Under the pieces are notes generated by a model, which had not been told where the DNA came from, did no database searches, and saw only the letters and a program-made list of their open reading frames with translations. DNA of 64,000 bases from Aurelia coerulea. Lineage: Eukaryota; Cnidaria; Scyphozoa; Semaeostomeae; Ulmaridae. Shown here piece after piece: positions 45,815-57,205 of this stretch (positions are counted from its first letter, which is position 1; each line of letters starts with the position of its first letter). The stretch is taken from positions 4,719,501 to 4,783,500 of the forward strand of contig CM076961.1 in NCBI GenBank assembly GCA_039566865.1, given 5' to 3'. The translations under genes and the position numbers were made by a program.

Positions 45815-46160
45815 GCAGAAAGGCTAAGTTAGATGTGGAAATTCATTTTACTAAGATCTGTCGTATTGTTCTGGAGTTATTGCCTCGAAGCTGTTTGAAG
45901 GAGGGGTAGGGATACATCATTATCATCAGCATCATCATCATCATCATTAGGTGACTGCTTTCCTGTAGAAGATTCGTTGTTACTCGTCTCCAGCAATCAT
46001 GGTCTTCAGCCCCTCTTATGTATTGACCAAAGTTTAGTTTTGTCCATTCCATGATGTTCTTCATCGACGTTTTACGGGGACGTCCCCTAGATCTTTTTGC
46101 ACACACTCTTCCTTCCAGTAACAATTTTCGCATTTTGTCTTTTCCTATCAAATGACCAAA
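45815..46160 (-). mobile_element. C-terminal fragment and 3' tail of a second LINE type
   Basis: The minus-strand frame reads IGKDKMRKLLLEGRVCAKRSRGRPRKTSMKN in two parts, then a WTKLNF...AEDHDCWRRV motif. This is the G-(K/R)-R-x-R-G-R-P-(R/P)-x-T...W...RAAxDRxxWR ending typical of L1/RTE-like LINE polyproteins. It is followed by a CAT/ATG microsatellite (45917-45950). The tail at 45815-45890 resembles 59232-59310. The rest of the element is absent or decayed. Confidence 0.6.
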
Positions 46161-46404
46161 ACATTGCGTCTATCTCATTTTCAATGATAAATAGCTCCGT
46201 GGTAAAATGGCTGATAACTCTGGAACGATATGAGCTATTGAAGTTAATGATTGTGGCAATGAGAGAAAAGATCGTTTCAGTGCTACTGTTTTTCAAACGT
46301 CTTGATCACAGGGTAGAAAATTTCAAGATCAGTACTACCAAAGATAACGGAATATTCCATCATCTTTGGTACTACTGGAGGCAAATTTTTACGATTTTTA
46401 TTTA

Positions 46405-46650
46405 AGTTCGGTTCAGTTCAGTTTAATTTTAAAATGCCACTACGTCCGAAAAATGTTTCGAGAATGCATACAATTAACAAGAATAGCAAATTACAACAGA
46501 TGATAAAAATAACTGACAAATTTTACGATAGGGGTACATAAAATTTTGTTTGGAGAGGAATTTCTTGAGGAGGAGCTCTCTCAGTAGATAGACTTTTCGA
46601 GGAGAAGGAATTATGAAATCTTCAGGTGCTTAGATTGATCAATCGTCAAT
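46405..46650 (-). mobile_element. 3' end of a LINE related to that at 16560
   Basis: It shares GAGGAGGAGCTCTCTCAGTAGA and the following TCGAGGAGA block with the 3'UTR at 16770-16810, and the same AT-rich sequence with ACAATT and AAATTACAA to its left. Only the 3' tail is present. Confidence 0.55.
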
Positions 46651-47243
46651 GTAAGGGAAAGTTATCTAATCGAGGTATTCAGGACGTTACATTTCAGGAG
46701 TGCAGTATATTAAGGTCGCTAGGTATATATTTTACATGCTTCGCTGTGGTTATAGTTTTTGGAGTTTTTTGTGATTAAACTTTGCATCTGCCAAGCCTTT
46801 TAGTGAGGAATATTTTTATAAATTTCTGATAGACAGGTACGTAATGTAAATTATCGGCAACGCCAAAAAGGTGAGCAGCTGAATAAATAGATTGTTTTTA
46901 AGTCAGAAAAGAACATCACAGCTTTAAGTTATACGGTGGAGAAAATTTCCAATTCTTGAGCTTCAGATAGCCTGTAGGACCCAGGCAAATATAAAATGCA
47001 TACACTCATTGTTAATGTAAGGAACCTCTTATTTCTAAGAAACCGTAGTGTCCTCCTCGAGAAAATTAGGAAACTCTACTTACTAAAAATTCCTCAACCT
47101 TTGGTGATAAGTTGCCCCAATAAATCACCAACCTAAATGATGCTAAGAAATTTGATTTTGTACATGATTTGGCTTTTTTTTTGGAATTTAAAGAATTCGA
47201 CGGAAGTTGAGAAACCGTACTAAAAAATTCAGAGCCAAGTTTC
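46651..47243. other. No gene recognised
   Basis: AT-rich sequence with short open frames only. Nothing supports an exon or a named repeat. Confidence 0.3.
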
Positions 47244-47552
47244 TTACGAAAAATGAATGCAGTTACTTATCGTGAGTAAGGTGTGGAGCCGTTTTGAGAA
47301 AGCAAACAGCCAACATATGACAATGGTTGATGTTTTTTTGCGATCATAGCGAGCTTTAGAAAGTTTGCAACCTTGTTCCCTTATTTTCTTATCGTGAATG
47401 TCAGAAGATATGTTCTGTGCTCCCCATTCACTCCACAAAACCTCGCACGCCATTAAAAATCCGTAAAAATCCCTTTGTTCTGAAAAAAGCTCGTAGGCTT
47501 CTTCGAAATACCCCACCTCGGTCAGTGTATGGTTTGTGTATGTATGACGTAA
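47244..47552 (-). CDS. Possible exon of an unknown minus-strand gene
   Basis: A minus-strand frame stays open for about 100 codons from an acceptor-like TAATTTATTTGATTTCAG (ends at 47553) to a stop at 47244. It reads TLTEVGYFEEAYELFSEQRD and onward, with a basic then hydrophobic C-terminal part (VICWLFAFSKRLHTLL). There is no ATG in the first 38 codons and no partner exon was found, so this is either an internal/terminal exon or a chance frame. Confidence 0.22.
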   Translation of the reverse strand, partial: LRHTYTNHTLTEVGYFEEAYELFSEQRDFYGFLMACEVLWSEWGAQNISSDIHDKKIREQGCKLSKARYDRKKTSTIVICWLFAFSKRLHTLLTISNCIHFS

Positions 47553-47912
47553 CTGAAATCAAATAAATTACGCGTGCGCAGTAGGACACCGCTCAAACGA
47601 GGCTAATAAAAGGACAATAGAAACAACTGGATCAAGGAAAGTGTCAAGTGAGCAATCGGTTGACGTCATCTTGTTCCTAATATTTCAAAGGCATTTTTAG
47701 ATCCTTATTATTTCCAAATCAAAAGCTAGGGCTTAGTAATTGTTTTTAATAGGAATGCGAAAGCGTGGGAGACAATTAAAATAGAATAGAAATTGTCTGG
47801 TGATAAACATCGTGAAAGAGAAGGATCTGGCAAGAGATAGAAGAAAGCTTTCAGTCAGAATCACAACATAACTGTGAAGTTTTAGCAGTGAGTTGGTTCG
47901 TGATATGTCAAA

Positions 47913-50900
47913 ATGTTTAGGACAAGCAGCATTTCAAAGTTTTTTGGAAGAGTACGATCTAACAGAGAGGAAGAAAGAGTAGACGAAAGAGACGGCGATA
48001 GTGGTATGTCCTATATCCATCATATCGTGAAATTTTGTTGACAGTTTCCACGACACGAAGCATGTTTAGTTATAGCGAGTTTTAGCATTTAGTTTAGGCC
48101 AGCCCAGCGTAGGCCATCACAGTTCCAGCTGTTTCGGGATTCATGAGCAGTTCAGGTATTGTCTCCAATACTCGTATTTCTAGCCTGCGTGCAGACTTTG
48201 GTTACTGGGGAGGAGAGGGAAGAAAGGTCGTATTTCTGGTAGTCCTGGAAATGATCAGTGCAGTTCGAGATCAAAACACTTCTGGGATCAAAAAGTATCA
48301 AACAAGTATCAAACCAAAGTCATGATCAAACATACGTCGCAACTCTTCGTGAAAGCAGGGAGCCTGGATGGATGGAACAACGACAGAAATGCCATACACG
48401 TTTTTTTTTTATAAGAAACTTGGATCAGCACATAGTACTAAAAGTTTCTTAATTTCGCATGAAGATTTCGGTGTTTTAGTAGTAAAAGTTTCTTAATTAG
48501 TTTCTTATTTTTTGGGCCTAAAATTGCGGTATTGTTCGAAGTTGAGCCTTCTTCTCGACAAAGGGCTTCCATTTTGCATTGACATTGTCATCAAGAAGAA
48601 GCCATGCACATCGAGGCAAAAATTTACAAATTTTGCAGTTAAAAGTCAAGAAAAGACGAAGGCACCTTTGTTAGAGAGACATAGAATACGAGAGACATAC
48701 AGATATAACGTTTTAGAGTTTCTTAACTGTTCTTGAGCGTAGTACTAGAGTTTCTTAAATTTTTGGTCATCGTAGTACTAGTTTCTTATAAACCAGTTTC
48801 TTATAAAAAAAAACGTGTATGAGAACACATATCTGCGTGAATTATACAGGGTACCGAGGAGTGCAAATCAAAACTGATGATAAAAATCAAAACAAAACAA
48901 ACGATTGCAAAGCATGCTGGTCAATCAACGCCCTTCAAGGAAAACGTTTACGTAGGTGGTAGAATTTATGAGCAGGAGAAAGCCCTTCTTACCCATACTG
49001 CACGCGAGAAGGGGTGTATCGTGTATCATTATTCTGAAAAGGCGTACAAGATTTTTTTAAACAATAGGATTGTTAGGGAACAAGGACAGATAATGTTACA
49101 ATAGAACTCGCTACTTTTCATTGACACCTAGATACAAAGCAATTTGTGATTAGGGAATTCCATGCTCGGTTGGCCAAGACATTTTACGGGTCGATTTTTC
49201 TTGAAGCACATATCGAAAGAAAAGATATATTTTTGCCATTTTAATTTTGTGCAGAAGTGTACGAGATTTTTACGAAAAGAATCAAATGCCAGAGGCAGAA
49301 GTTTAGATATATCCTTCTTCTTTCGATATGTGCTAATATTTGCTCTTTAAAACCATTTCTGAAATGCACAGCGACCGAGCTAGCGACCCGGGAGGGCAAA
49401 TGTCTTGGCCAACCGAGCATGGAATTCCCTTTGTCTGCAATCACATTGCTTTGTACTAGGTGTCAATAAAAGTAGCGAGTTCTATTGTAACATTATCTGT
49501 CCTTGTTTTGTTAGGGTTTCTTTTACCGATTTTTCTTGAAAGTAAAAAGGATTTTTGCCAAAAGTGTACGAGATTTTTACCATGAAACACCATACCGTAT
49601 ATAATCAGAGGTGCAACTTGGACTTGTGTCTTGTTTGCCAGATGAGGATGTCTGCATTCACACATGCAGTGTGAAACTGATCAAATTTGATTGATTTTGT
49701 TTTCTTTATGGAAAATAAAATGAAGCTTAGCCTTGCTCAAAGCTCGGAATGGGCATTGCAAATTTTATCTCCGCAGACTAATCCTATTTTCTGTAATGAA
49801 ATCATCCAACCCAGCATTTGCGAGTGGGCTTACCAGTACCACCATCATTATCTTTCTGTGTATTTGTTGCGACTATATAACTTGCCGCCTTTGCCACACT
49901 CCCTCTATTAAGTGCCCCCTTGAAAAAGCGCTTGTTGGGGAGACGAGATAAGGTTTGTCCGAGGAAACGTACGTGTCCCCCCGTGCAGTAGGTGAAAGCT
50001 CACGCGCAGTAGTGTTTGGGTTGGAACTCTGCCGGGCGCATGAGCATTAACGTACCACACGGGGGAACACATAAATTTCCTCGGGCAAACCGTATCTCGT
50101 CTCCCCAACGATCTCACCCCGTTCACAAAAATAATGGAGCGTCTTGCTGCTTACCGCTATCTTTTGCTGTATTCACTTTCAGCCTGCACCAGCCACAAAA
50201 TAATAGAGGGGGCAGACAAAGATGGGGATTGTTTCAAGACCACGCCCTTTGCATCCTTAGGGAACGCCCTTTTCATTATCGGGAAACGCCCTCATTTGTC
50301 TATCAAACTCTAAAGATAACTACCGAACCTCTTCTAAGACATTTTCTCAACGGTTTTAGACGAATATGGAAGACTAACCTCAGGGAAAAGTTGGTGGCAG
50401 GTCCCTCCGCATAGCCCCCCTCCCCCCGGTGACTCCGCTGCTGGCCTGAAAGTTCTTACAAATGATGGTCAAAATACGGCCGTTTACTGTGAACATTTTG
50501 CTAGCGATGTAAGGTGACCAAAACACAATGAAAACCCATCCAGGCCCTTTTAATCGCCTTGACAATGAGGGTGGGCCATACATGCCACTGGGCCTTACTG
50601 ACGTTTGGCGTTTTTATCCACCAGATAACGCATTCATCATGTGCCTAGACACATCTGTCTTTATCGTAAGAAACAATTCATTTGTCAAGGACACGAATTA
50701 TATTTGAATGTGCTCCTTTAGATATTCGAAATATATGCAAAATTGGCTTAACCAACTATAGATATTCTCAGTTGGTTGCAGTTAGGGCCATGAATAACCA
50801 AAATACTTCATGGGTCAAAAGCTTGATGTCACTGTTTACAGAAGCAGAATTTTATTTGGAAGATAGGACATTTTGCAGAACGTCAGTTGTTTGAATGTTA

Positions 50901-53900
50901 GCAGAGCTTATCTGCAAAGCTTCAGGATTTGAAAATCGAGGAAGGCGATCGCAAACTTTGATAGCATTTAAACTGATGGTAGTATTGGTCTTCGTGTTAT
51001 GGTAGCCGTTTGAAGTGTGACACAGCTTAGCATTATTGTGGAAATTCCGTTTGAATTTGCTATCGATAGAACAAACTGCAGTTTGTTGTGGAACTTTGTC
51101 TCAAGACTTTGATGTGTCTATTGACAGCAATGTGCCTGGTTGGAAAAACAAGAAACATACTGTACTGCACGATTGAAGAAGGGTGCTTTTCGATGTTTGC
51201 TTTAGTAGAAAAGTGACGTTTTGTTACTTTACACGGACGTTTACCGCGTTACGGCAACCGTTTACGTTTCTGCTGGTTCCTTTTGCGGTGTGTTGAAATT
51301 ACGTTGGTAGAAGATGTCGTTCGAGCTGTTTTTCGATAGATCGCGTGAAGGCTCCTGTCGTAGTTTTGGTAAGTACCCTAGGGGGAAGGTGAGGGTACCT
51401 TGGTATGTTGGTGGTGCGGGTAAATGCCATTTTAGGGGTACTTTTTCTAAGAAGCTGTGGAATTATGGGTATCATTTTCAGGCATTTGCGGATTTGCGGG
51501 TCCTGTTCTAGAGAACAAGCAAAATTATAGAAATTACAGTAAATTTTTGTAATTTATGGAATTATGGACAAGACTTTAATTAGATTTGCGGAATTGCGAC
51601 TATAGAATCGTAAAACTTTTGCAGAATTATGAATACCAGTTCTTTGGGCAAAATGGCACGTCCCCGACAGACAAGTGATATTTAAATCCGACTTTGCTTT
51701 TCACTTTGACTCATTGTGCTATAATCATTCTGGCAGATTTCTGTTACAGGTTTTGTTCAGCTGTGCAAATTTCTCGGTGCTGACTTTCCTTATTTCTTCT
51801 CCTAGATTCAGTTCACAGCCATGGACCAACCATGAAAGATCAGGAACATGTAAGTAACCCTCAACAGGTTATTGTCAGGTTGTTGTCGTTAGATTCCAAC
51901 TAGAGATCTAAAACATTAGACTTTTTCATATAATTTCATTTTCATATAATTCAAAATTCCGCTACATACAATTTATAATCCTGACTATACAAACGAATGG
52001 CTGAACTACGAAGAGATAAAATATTACAGAAAATCAACACACTAATATACAGAAAATGAATACAATACAAATGAATACAATAAGATGAACAGCATTTGGA
52101 AAAATCTGAAAGTCGCGAGGAAAAACTCTGGAAATTAACCAAGGTTTTCAGGCATTTCTAGCATGCAATTAAAGTTTCCAGTCTGCCGAAATTCCGAAGA
52201 CATCATGACGAGCTTAAACTTGCATGCTTAGTCAACTGCTTTCAATCAAATTCTCGAACTGACCGCTATTTTCAAAATATGATTCGTTTTTCTTTCTGTT
52301 GACGTTGTTTGTGGCCAGTTTTATGTCACAGTGTTTTGTTGTTATTGCTTTACAGTTACATTTATGTTTTATTGCAAATATCTAAGCTCCTCGACATCAT
52401 AAAGCTTTGCTTTGTTGGTGGTTATGTAACATTACTTTTAACCGAGTATAAGATTTTTATTGTGTGAATAATGTGAATAGAATTAGATATATAGATAGAT
52501 GTTTTTTATGTTCAAAGTAGCGAAGCACCGTTTAATAGCAGGGATGGCTACCTCGGGTGAATGAGTCCACAATAGACATTAAGTATTTAAAAAAGATCGT
52601 GTAATTTTCTTTATCATTCTTCCTTGGATTCTATGACTTGAAAGGAACTTTAGCAGTAGCAGTAGAAGGTAGATGTTGTAGGTTCTGGCTGTTATAGCTT
52701 TCTCTGCTAGCATCTTTGATTGCGAAAACCTATTCGGTGGTGCTTCGACCCGCTTGGTAGGCAGCTTGTCGTATGGGATTTTTGTGCTGAGGAAAGTGCT
52801 GAGGCTGTTCCAACATATTCGTATCATACAGACTCATACAGATGGCAAGCAATTTTCTCGGAATTTTTAGATCAAAGCTCAGCTTTAGCAAGGGCGCTGG
52901 AGCCACGGGGGCAGCGGGGGCAGCAAAGTGCCCTTTCCAAAAAATTTATTTCAGAGAACTATTAATTAATTCCGTCTGTTAGACATTGGAAGCGAGTTGT
53001 TTCTCGTCCAGCTTGGGGAAGATAGATTTTGACTGACTTGAGAAACTTTTGTGATAACTGGCCTCTTCCTCTAACCTGCGTGCAGCCTCAACAATCCTAC
53101 ACTTTAGGATTGTTGAGGCTGCACGCTGGTTATCCTTCCTCTTGAATTCTGAATTCCTTTATTGAAGATTTCGAGAAAGGCCTTAAATTTCAATTTCTAA
53201 TCATATCTTTTCTTCCTCATAAATAAATAAATATATGATGTACTTCTCTGTGCTTGAGATGGTTGCTTTTCCAGAAATATCGAAATACATCAAAATTATA
53301 AAAAGGGCATTCCCACGTTTTCCGAGTCTCTGAAGGGCGTTTCCCACGTTTTCCGAGGGTCTTAAGGGCGTGGTTAGGAGAATTTTTCTGGGGGCTTCGC
53401 CCCCAGACCCCCTTATTCCTTTCCACCCCACCTTTTTAGGCTGGCGACGCCCGTGTCGACATAGATGTTTTGCACAATATCCTAAATGACGATTCCTGAT
53501 TATTTTCAACGGCAACACATTGACACCCAAAGGTGCCCTTTCTGGGATTCCTGCCCCCGCCGCATCGCGAAGCTTCCGGCGCCTCTGAGCTTTAGGGGTA
53601 GCCAAATAAGTTTCAAGTTCGAAACAGGGTTTTTGTGGAGAAATGTTTGTTGTCTTGAAGACAATCGTGATGAATGATTTTTTGTTGCATTTCAGATGGT
53701 GCAGGATTTGAAGAAGGAGAATTTCGACTTGAAATTGCGATTGTATATGGAACAAAAAGAAAATGAGGTAAGAGCAATTTGTAATTTATACTGGGTGTCC
53801 CAAAAAAAGTATACGGATTTGGTTCACTCCAGCGATGTGAATTTAGCTTTAATCAATGGCTAATCAATCTCAAAATGTTCCTCGATAGTTAACTTGAACA

Positions 53901-56237
53901 TAGATACCTCGCTTGTTGGTATTGGTGCTTTGAGAGGAGAAATATCAATCTTGAAAGCTCAAATTTGCGTCCACCTGCAAACCAGAGCTTTGGCCTTTTG
54001 GCGTAAGCAAGTTCCTGAAGCACATCGAAATTAAGAACTGAAATTAATGAACAATAAAGAAACTTCCCAATGAGTGACTGGGGGTGACTTCTGGAAAGCA
54101 GAATGACACAAGATCTAATATTGTTCAAATTTTATCAAGGCTATCATTGATTTATACGCTGTGCCTTAAGAAATTGCTTAGGCCAAAACGCTAAAGCTCT
54201 GGTTTGCAGGAAGAGGCAAATTTGAGCTTTCAAGATTAACATGTCTGCTCTCAAAGTACCAGTATCAACAAACGAGGTATCTATGTTCAAGTTAACTATT
54301 GAGGAGCATTTTAGAGTGATTAGACATTGATTGAAGCTAAATTCAGAGCCCTAGAGTCAACCAAATCCGTAAACATTTTTTGGGACACCCGGTAGGAACC
54401 TATACGAAAACCAGGGTGAGCAGGTTTTTGCATCAAACAATAAACATTGAAGATTTCAGGCTGTACGTCCTTATTCGAGGAAGGTTCTTGTACGCAGGTT
54501 TTTATTGTATTTACGTTGCAGCAACTCAACCTAAGATAAGCTAGCGAAATTGAGGTTTCAAATTCATTGAAATAACTGCATATTCCTTTGTAGAGGCTCA
54601 GCAAAGCGGATATACATACAGAATCTTAAAAATCCCTTTGATCTGTGTACACATTGGCTAGATTATAGCATACAAGATGCCGTTAGGATTATGTACTCTG
54701 TGCTAGTTTTATCTAAACTAAGTGGTAGCTTTAAAGTTAAGATGCTTAATGCAGCAAAAAGTGCCGCTTTTTTAACAAAATACTGTATTCTCTTGTCTTA
54801 GCATTGTGGCATAATTTTTCACTGAGATGCACAGTTGGTTTTGCAAAACACATGTGATTAGGCGTTTTTTTTCAGGTCATATTCGTGTTTTAATCATGGT
54901 ATAAGGACTGATTCTTTCAATCGCTAACCTTAAGGCGACATATCTTGGCTGTAGTTGCCTTCAAAAATAAAAGTTGGGTTTGAAATGTTTTCGTTCTTCA
55001 AACATACAAATTAGGGTGGACAGCTGGTTTTGCAAAACTATATGATTCTGCATTTTATTGTGAATAAGATTTTACGCCATAACTCAGTAACCCTGTGCCT
55101 TTTTTGGCTATTTATGGTGGCACAATGTATTGCAAGTATTGTCTTTTCTACCAGTCAAAACATTGTCACGTTTGGCGGGCTGTAGAGGATAATGCAAGGA
55201 TTAAGAAGCAGTCTCCACTGCTAATGACTTTAGCACTATTGTGCGATAACAAAGGGCCGTCAGCAGTTTGTCAGCAAAATTCAGGATAGCGTTGACGCTC
55301 AGCTATTTATATGGACTCAATTCCTTTAAACATTACCTTTTTCTTCTTCCCACAGTCCTCAAGCAGTAAAGTCGAAGAATATGAACAACAAATTGCACAA
55401 TTACTCGACAAACTTGAGGAATCATCCAAATTATCGAAAATCCTCGAAGGTGAACTAAAAAACACGCGTGTTCGTGAAAAGACACTCGTTACGAAGCACA
55501 AACGGCTTGAAGAGAAATGTGCGGAAAAGGATCAACACATTCATAGTTTATCAATGGACTTAACGAAACTGCAATCTCTGAGCATGCAAGATTTATCCAC
55601 CATGAAGCACAGCACGCCTTTGAGACACGCGCAATCAGAATTTAGGCTGACGCCACACGATGAATTATTATCAAACGACGAAGATTCGGATGTCACCGAT
55701 GACGAAAACGAAGCTTTCGGTACGCACGACGACAGCAAACCTTTTTCATCAGTTCGACCAATGCAACGCAAGCAATCTACTGACGAAAATGATATCGAGG
55801 CACTGCTTGATGGGAATGAGGAAAGGAGGAATTCCACTGGTGGGATCACCAACGTGCACAATATTGAGATACATGAACGAAACAACTCCTCGCGAAGCTA
55901 TAACAACCAATACACACCTGTGAGAAACTTTTACAAATACGAATATTCAGATGGGCGCCCTGTAGCCGCTGCAGCGCCTCGTACTCAAGGCGAGGCTGAA
56001 AATGTCGGTGTTGTCAGGCCTAATAACTCAAGAATTGGTGTTGATGCAAATATAGAGACTTATATCGTTGACCAGCGAGATGGAAAGAAAAAGAAAAAGA
56101 AGGGCCTAATGAGAATCTTCAAAATGTGCGGTGGCGGAAAATCGTCTAAAGTTCAAAGGAACGCTAGTGTTTATACCAAATCAGATGTCAGAGCGAGGCC
56201 GATTCCTGAAGAGAGGCCACTTGATCATAGATTGTAG
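47913..56237 (+). CDS. Short CM1 (centrosomin motif 1) domain protein, 362 aa
   Basis: Four exons join in frame: 47913-48003, 51806-51849, 53696-53767, 55356-56237 (1089 nt with stop). Residues about 41-68 read PTMKDQEHMVQDLKKENFDL then KLRLYMEQKENE. This is the core of the CM1 motif (x-K-E-N-F-x-L-K-L-R-(I/L)-Y) by which centrosomin, CDK5RAP2 and myomegalin bind gamma-tubulin complexes. A coiled coil follows (about 70-150, KVEEYEQQIAQLLDKLEES and onward), then an acidic Ser/Asp-rich region (SNDEDSDVTDDENE). The tail is basic (GKKKKKKGLMRIFKMCGGGK), possibly membrane- or RNA-binding or a localisation signal. The protein is far shorter than animal CDK5RAP2-type proteins and I see no CM2 domain. 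Likely role: recruiting or activating microtubule nucleation at a centrosome, basal body or other site. The start ATG is the first of exon 1. AATAAA lies at 56360, 120 bp after the stop. Confidence 0.8.
48393..48821. mobile_element. Foldback element with TTTCTTATAAAAAAAACGTG ends
   Basis: CATACACGTTTTTTTTTTAT...AAGAAACT at the left pairs with AGTTTCTTATAAAAAAAAACGTGTATG at the right. Several AGTACTA(A)AGTTTCTTA motifs recur inside in both orientations. It lies in intron 1 of the CM1 gene. No clear target duplication. Confidence 0.7.
49079..49507. mobile_element. Foldback family C, short copy, with 9-bp duplication TTGTTAGGG
   Basis: A 429-bp element runs from AACAAGGACAGATAATGTTA to AACATTATCTGTCCTTGTT. 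TTGTTAGGG flanks both ends (49070-49078, 49508-49516). It shares the AACAAGG(A/G)CAG terminus with the 600-bp copies, but most of the arm sequence is different (ATTCCATGCTCGGTTGGCCA). Confidence 0.9.
49517..51364. other. CM1-gene intron 1, repeat fragments
   Basis: Inverted blocks occur at 49932-49980 (TTGTTGGGGAGACGAGAT, GAGGAAACGTACGTGTCCCC) and 50050-50110 (TACCACACGGGGGAACACAT, CTCGTCTCCCCAACGATCTC), forming an imperfect foldback of about 180 bp. The segment 50205-50310 contains ACGCCCTTT/GGGAAACGCCC motifs also present near 53300 and 60245, suggesting one dispersed repeat. No exon was seen. Confidence 0.4.
51365..51690. mobile_element. Degenerate family L element
   Basis: Its left part (AAGTACCCTAGGGGGAAGG) and right part (GGCACGTCCCCGACAGACAAG) match the terminal regions of 33274-33588 in order, but the CCCGGG termini have decayed. 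Confidence 0.35.
51935..52140 (-). mobile_element. LINE 3'-end remnant
   Basis: TTCATATAATTCAAAATTCCGCTACATACAATTTATAATCCT-like sequence followed by CTATACAAACGAATGGCTGAACTAC parallels the 3'UTR at 16590-16665 of the reverse transcriptase LINE. Only the tail is present. Confidence 0.5.
52565..52645. mobile_element. Family J end fragment
   Basis: It contains TTGGATTCTATGACTTGAAAGGAACTTTAG preceded by AAAAAGAT-like terminal sequence, matching one end of the family J foldback elements. The other end is missing. Confidence 0.35.
53073..53131. repeat. Short near-perfect hairpin
   Basis: AACCTGCGTGCAGCCTCAACAATCCT is followed, after a 6-base loop, by AGGATTGTTGAGGCTGCACGCTGGTT. The 26-base stem has one or two mismatches. 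The loop is too short for a typical animal microRNA precursor. A miniature inverted repeat is the simpler reading. Confidence 0.7.
53791..54392. mobile_element. TA-flanked foldback MITE, family O
   Basis: It runs from TA|CTGGGTGTCCCAAAAAAAGT to TTTTTTGGGACACCCGG|TA, 602 bp, with complementary arms (TTAACTTGAACATAGATACCTCG / its inverse near 54280; CAAACCAGAGCTTTGGCC / GCTCTGGTTTG). It starts only 24 bp downstream of the CM1-motif exon of the CM1 gene. Confidence 0.88.
54395..54507. mobile_element. Right-end fragment of family I
   Basis: AGGTTCTTGTACGCAGGTTTTTATTG|TA matches the terminus of the elements at 4221 and 62710 with a few changes. GATTTCAGGCTGTACG also matches internal family sequence. 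The left terminus is not intact. Confidence 0.45.
54508..55355. other. Rest of CM1-gene intron 3
   Basis: AT-rich intron. A pair of diverged direct segments around 54840 and 55020 (CACAGTTGGTTTTGCAAAAC / GACAGCTGGTTTTGCAAAAC) indicates an old internal duplication. No exon was seen. Confidence 0.35.
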
Positions 56238-56359
56238 ACAAAATCGTTTGCGTCTGCTGAGAGTTCGGAATGAAATTCAAGAGCTGGTTAAATTGCTTGA
56301 TTTGCCGATATCACGCAACAGGAAATGGTATGATCAAAGATCAGGTAAATTTCGACCTA

Positions 56360-56365
56360 AATAAA
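56360..56365 (+). promoter_or_regulatory. Candidate polyadenylation signal of the CM1 gene
   Basis: AATAAA occurs about 120 bases after the stop codon, in CCTAAATAAATCGC. It is the first canonical hexamer downstream. Cleavage is not demonstrated. Confidence 0.4.
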
Positions 56366-56671
56366 TCGCTAAATAGAACTACAGTGAATTCATGTACCAA
56401 ATTATCATATGAGTTCTGATTGAAGATTCACCATTTAATTGGTTTCGTGTTCGTTTTACTAAAGAGGGCTTCACTGTAAAGCCACATTCGGGCTCTCGGC
56501 GAAATCTCAAAATGAGCAGCCTGTCTGGAATTATTTAGGGAGGGTATTGGATGAGATGATACGATGGCAGTCATGTTGTTGAGTTTTAGGATCTGGAAAT
56601 CAAAAGGCTAATCTGATTCTTTAAAGAAGAACGTAGGCTAGTATTTGTCAAAACGAAGAATGCTCAACATC

Positions 56672-57196
56672 TGCATAGGTTCCAAATCTTAAACTCGGCG
56701 TAAAAAGGTGGGTGTAAAATGCAAGGACCTATTTCTTCTGATTGAATGGCTTAAGAGAAACTTTAGGTATTTATCTGTAATTCTACCGTTGGACTTTCCA
56801 GAAATTTCGAATATTTTTCAAAATTACAGCGTATATTCCATTTCAGCTCATTTTATTATGTGACATCATCAAATTTCTAAATCATAAACCAGATGAGTGA
56901 CAGACTTTTGCTTGATATCATATTGTAGGCATCCATAAACCATAGTTCTCTTCAAAATTACTTCATGTTGCGTCACATGGTTTAGAAATTACGATGGTTT
57001 CAAGTTTTTTTGAAAATTTTTCTTGAATTCTTAAAAAAGAAGAAAAACACTCTAATTCTGAAAATATTTAAGATTTCAGAAAATTCCAACGGTAGAATTA
57101 TAGAGAAATAGCTAAAGTTTCCTTGAAGTAATTCACTTCAAAGAAATAGGTCACTCAAATTTACACCAACCTTTTTAAAGATTTGGAACCTATGCT
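56672..57196. mobile_element. Foldback family J, copy 2, with 9-bp duplication CTCAACATC
   Basis: A 525-bp element runs from TGCATAGGTTCCAAATC to GATTTGGAACCTATGCT. CTCAACATC flanks both ends (56663-56671, 57197-57205). It is nearly identical along its length to 12012-12536, which is the same size. Confidence 0.92.
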
Positions 57197-57205
57197 CTCA
57201 ACATC

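Noticed and set aside
45917..45950. CRISPR-like or regulatory tandem repeat
   Set aside because: It is a plain ATC/CAT trinucleotide microsatellite in a LINE 3' tail. No CRISPR array exists in the window.
53073..53131. Possible microRNA hairpin
   Set aside because: The stem is nearly perfect over 26 bp with a loop of only about six bases, more like a miniature inverted repeat than a Drosha substrate. No related family member was seen.
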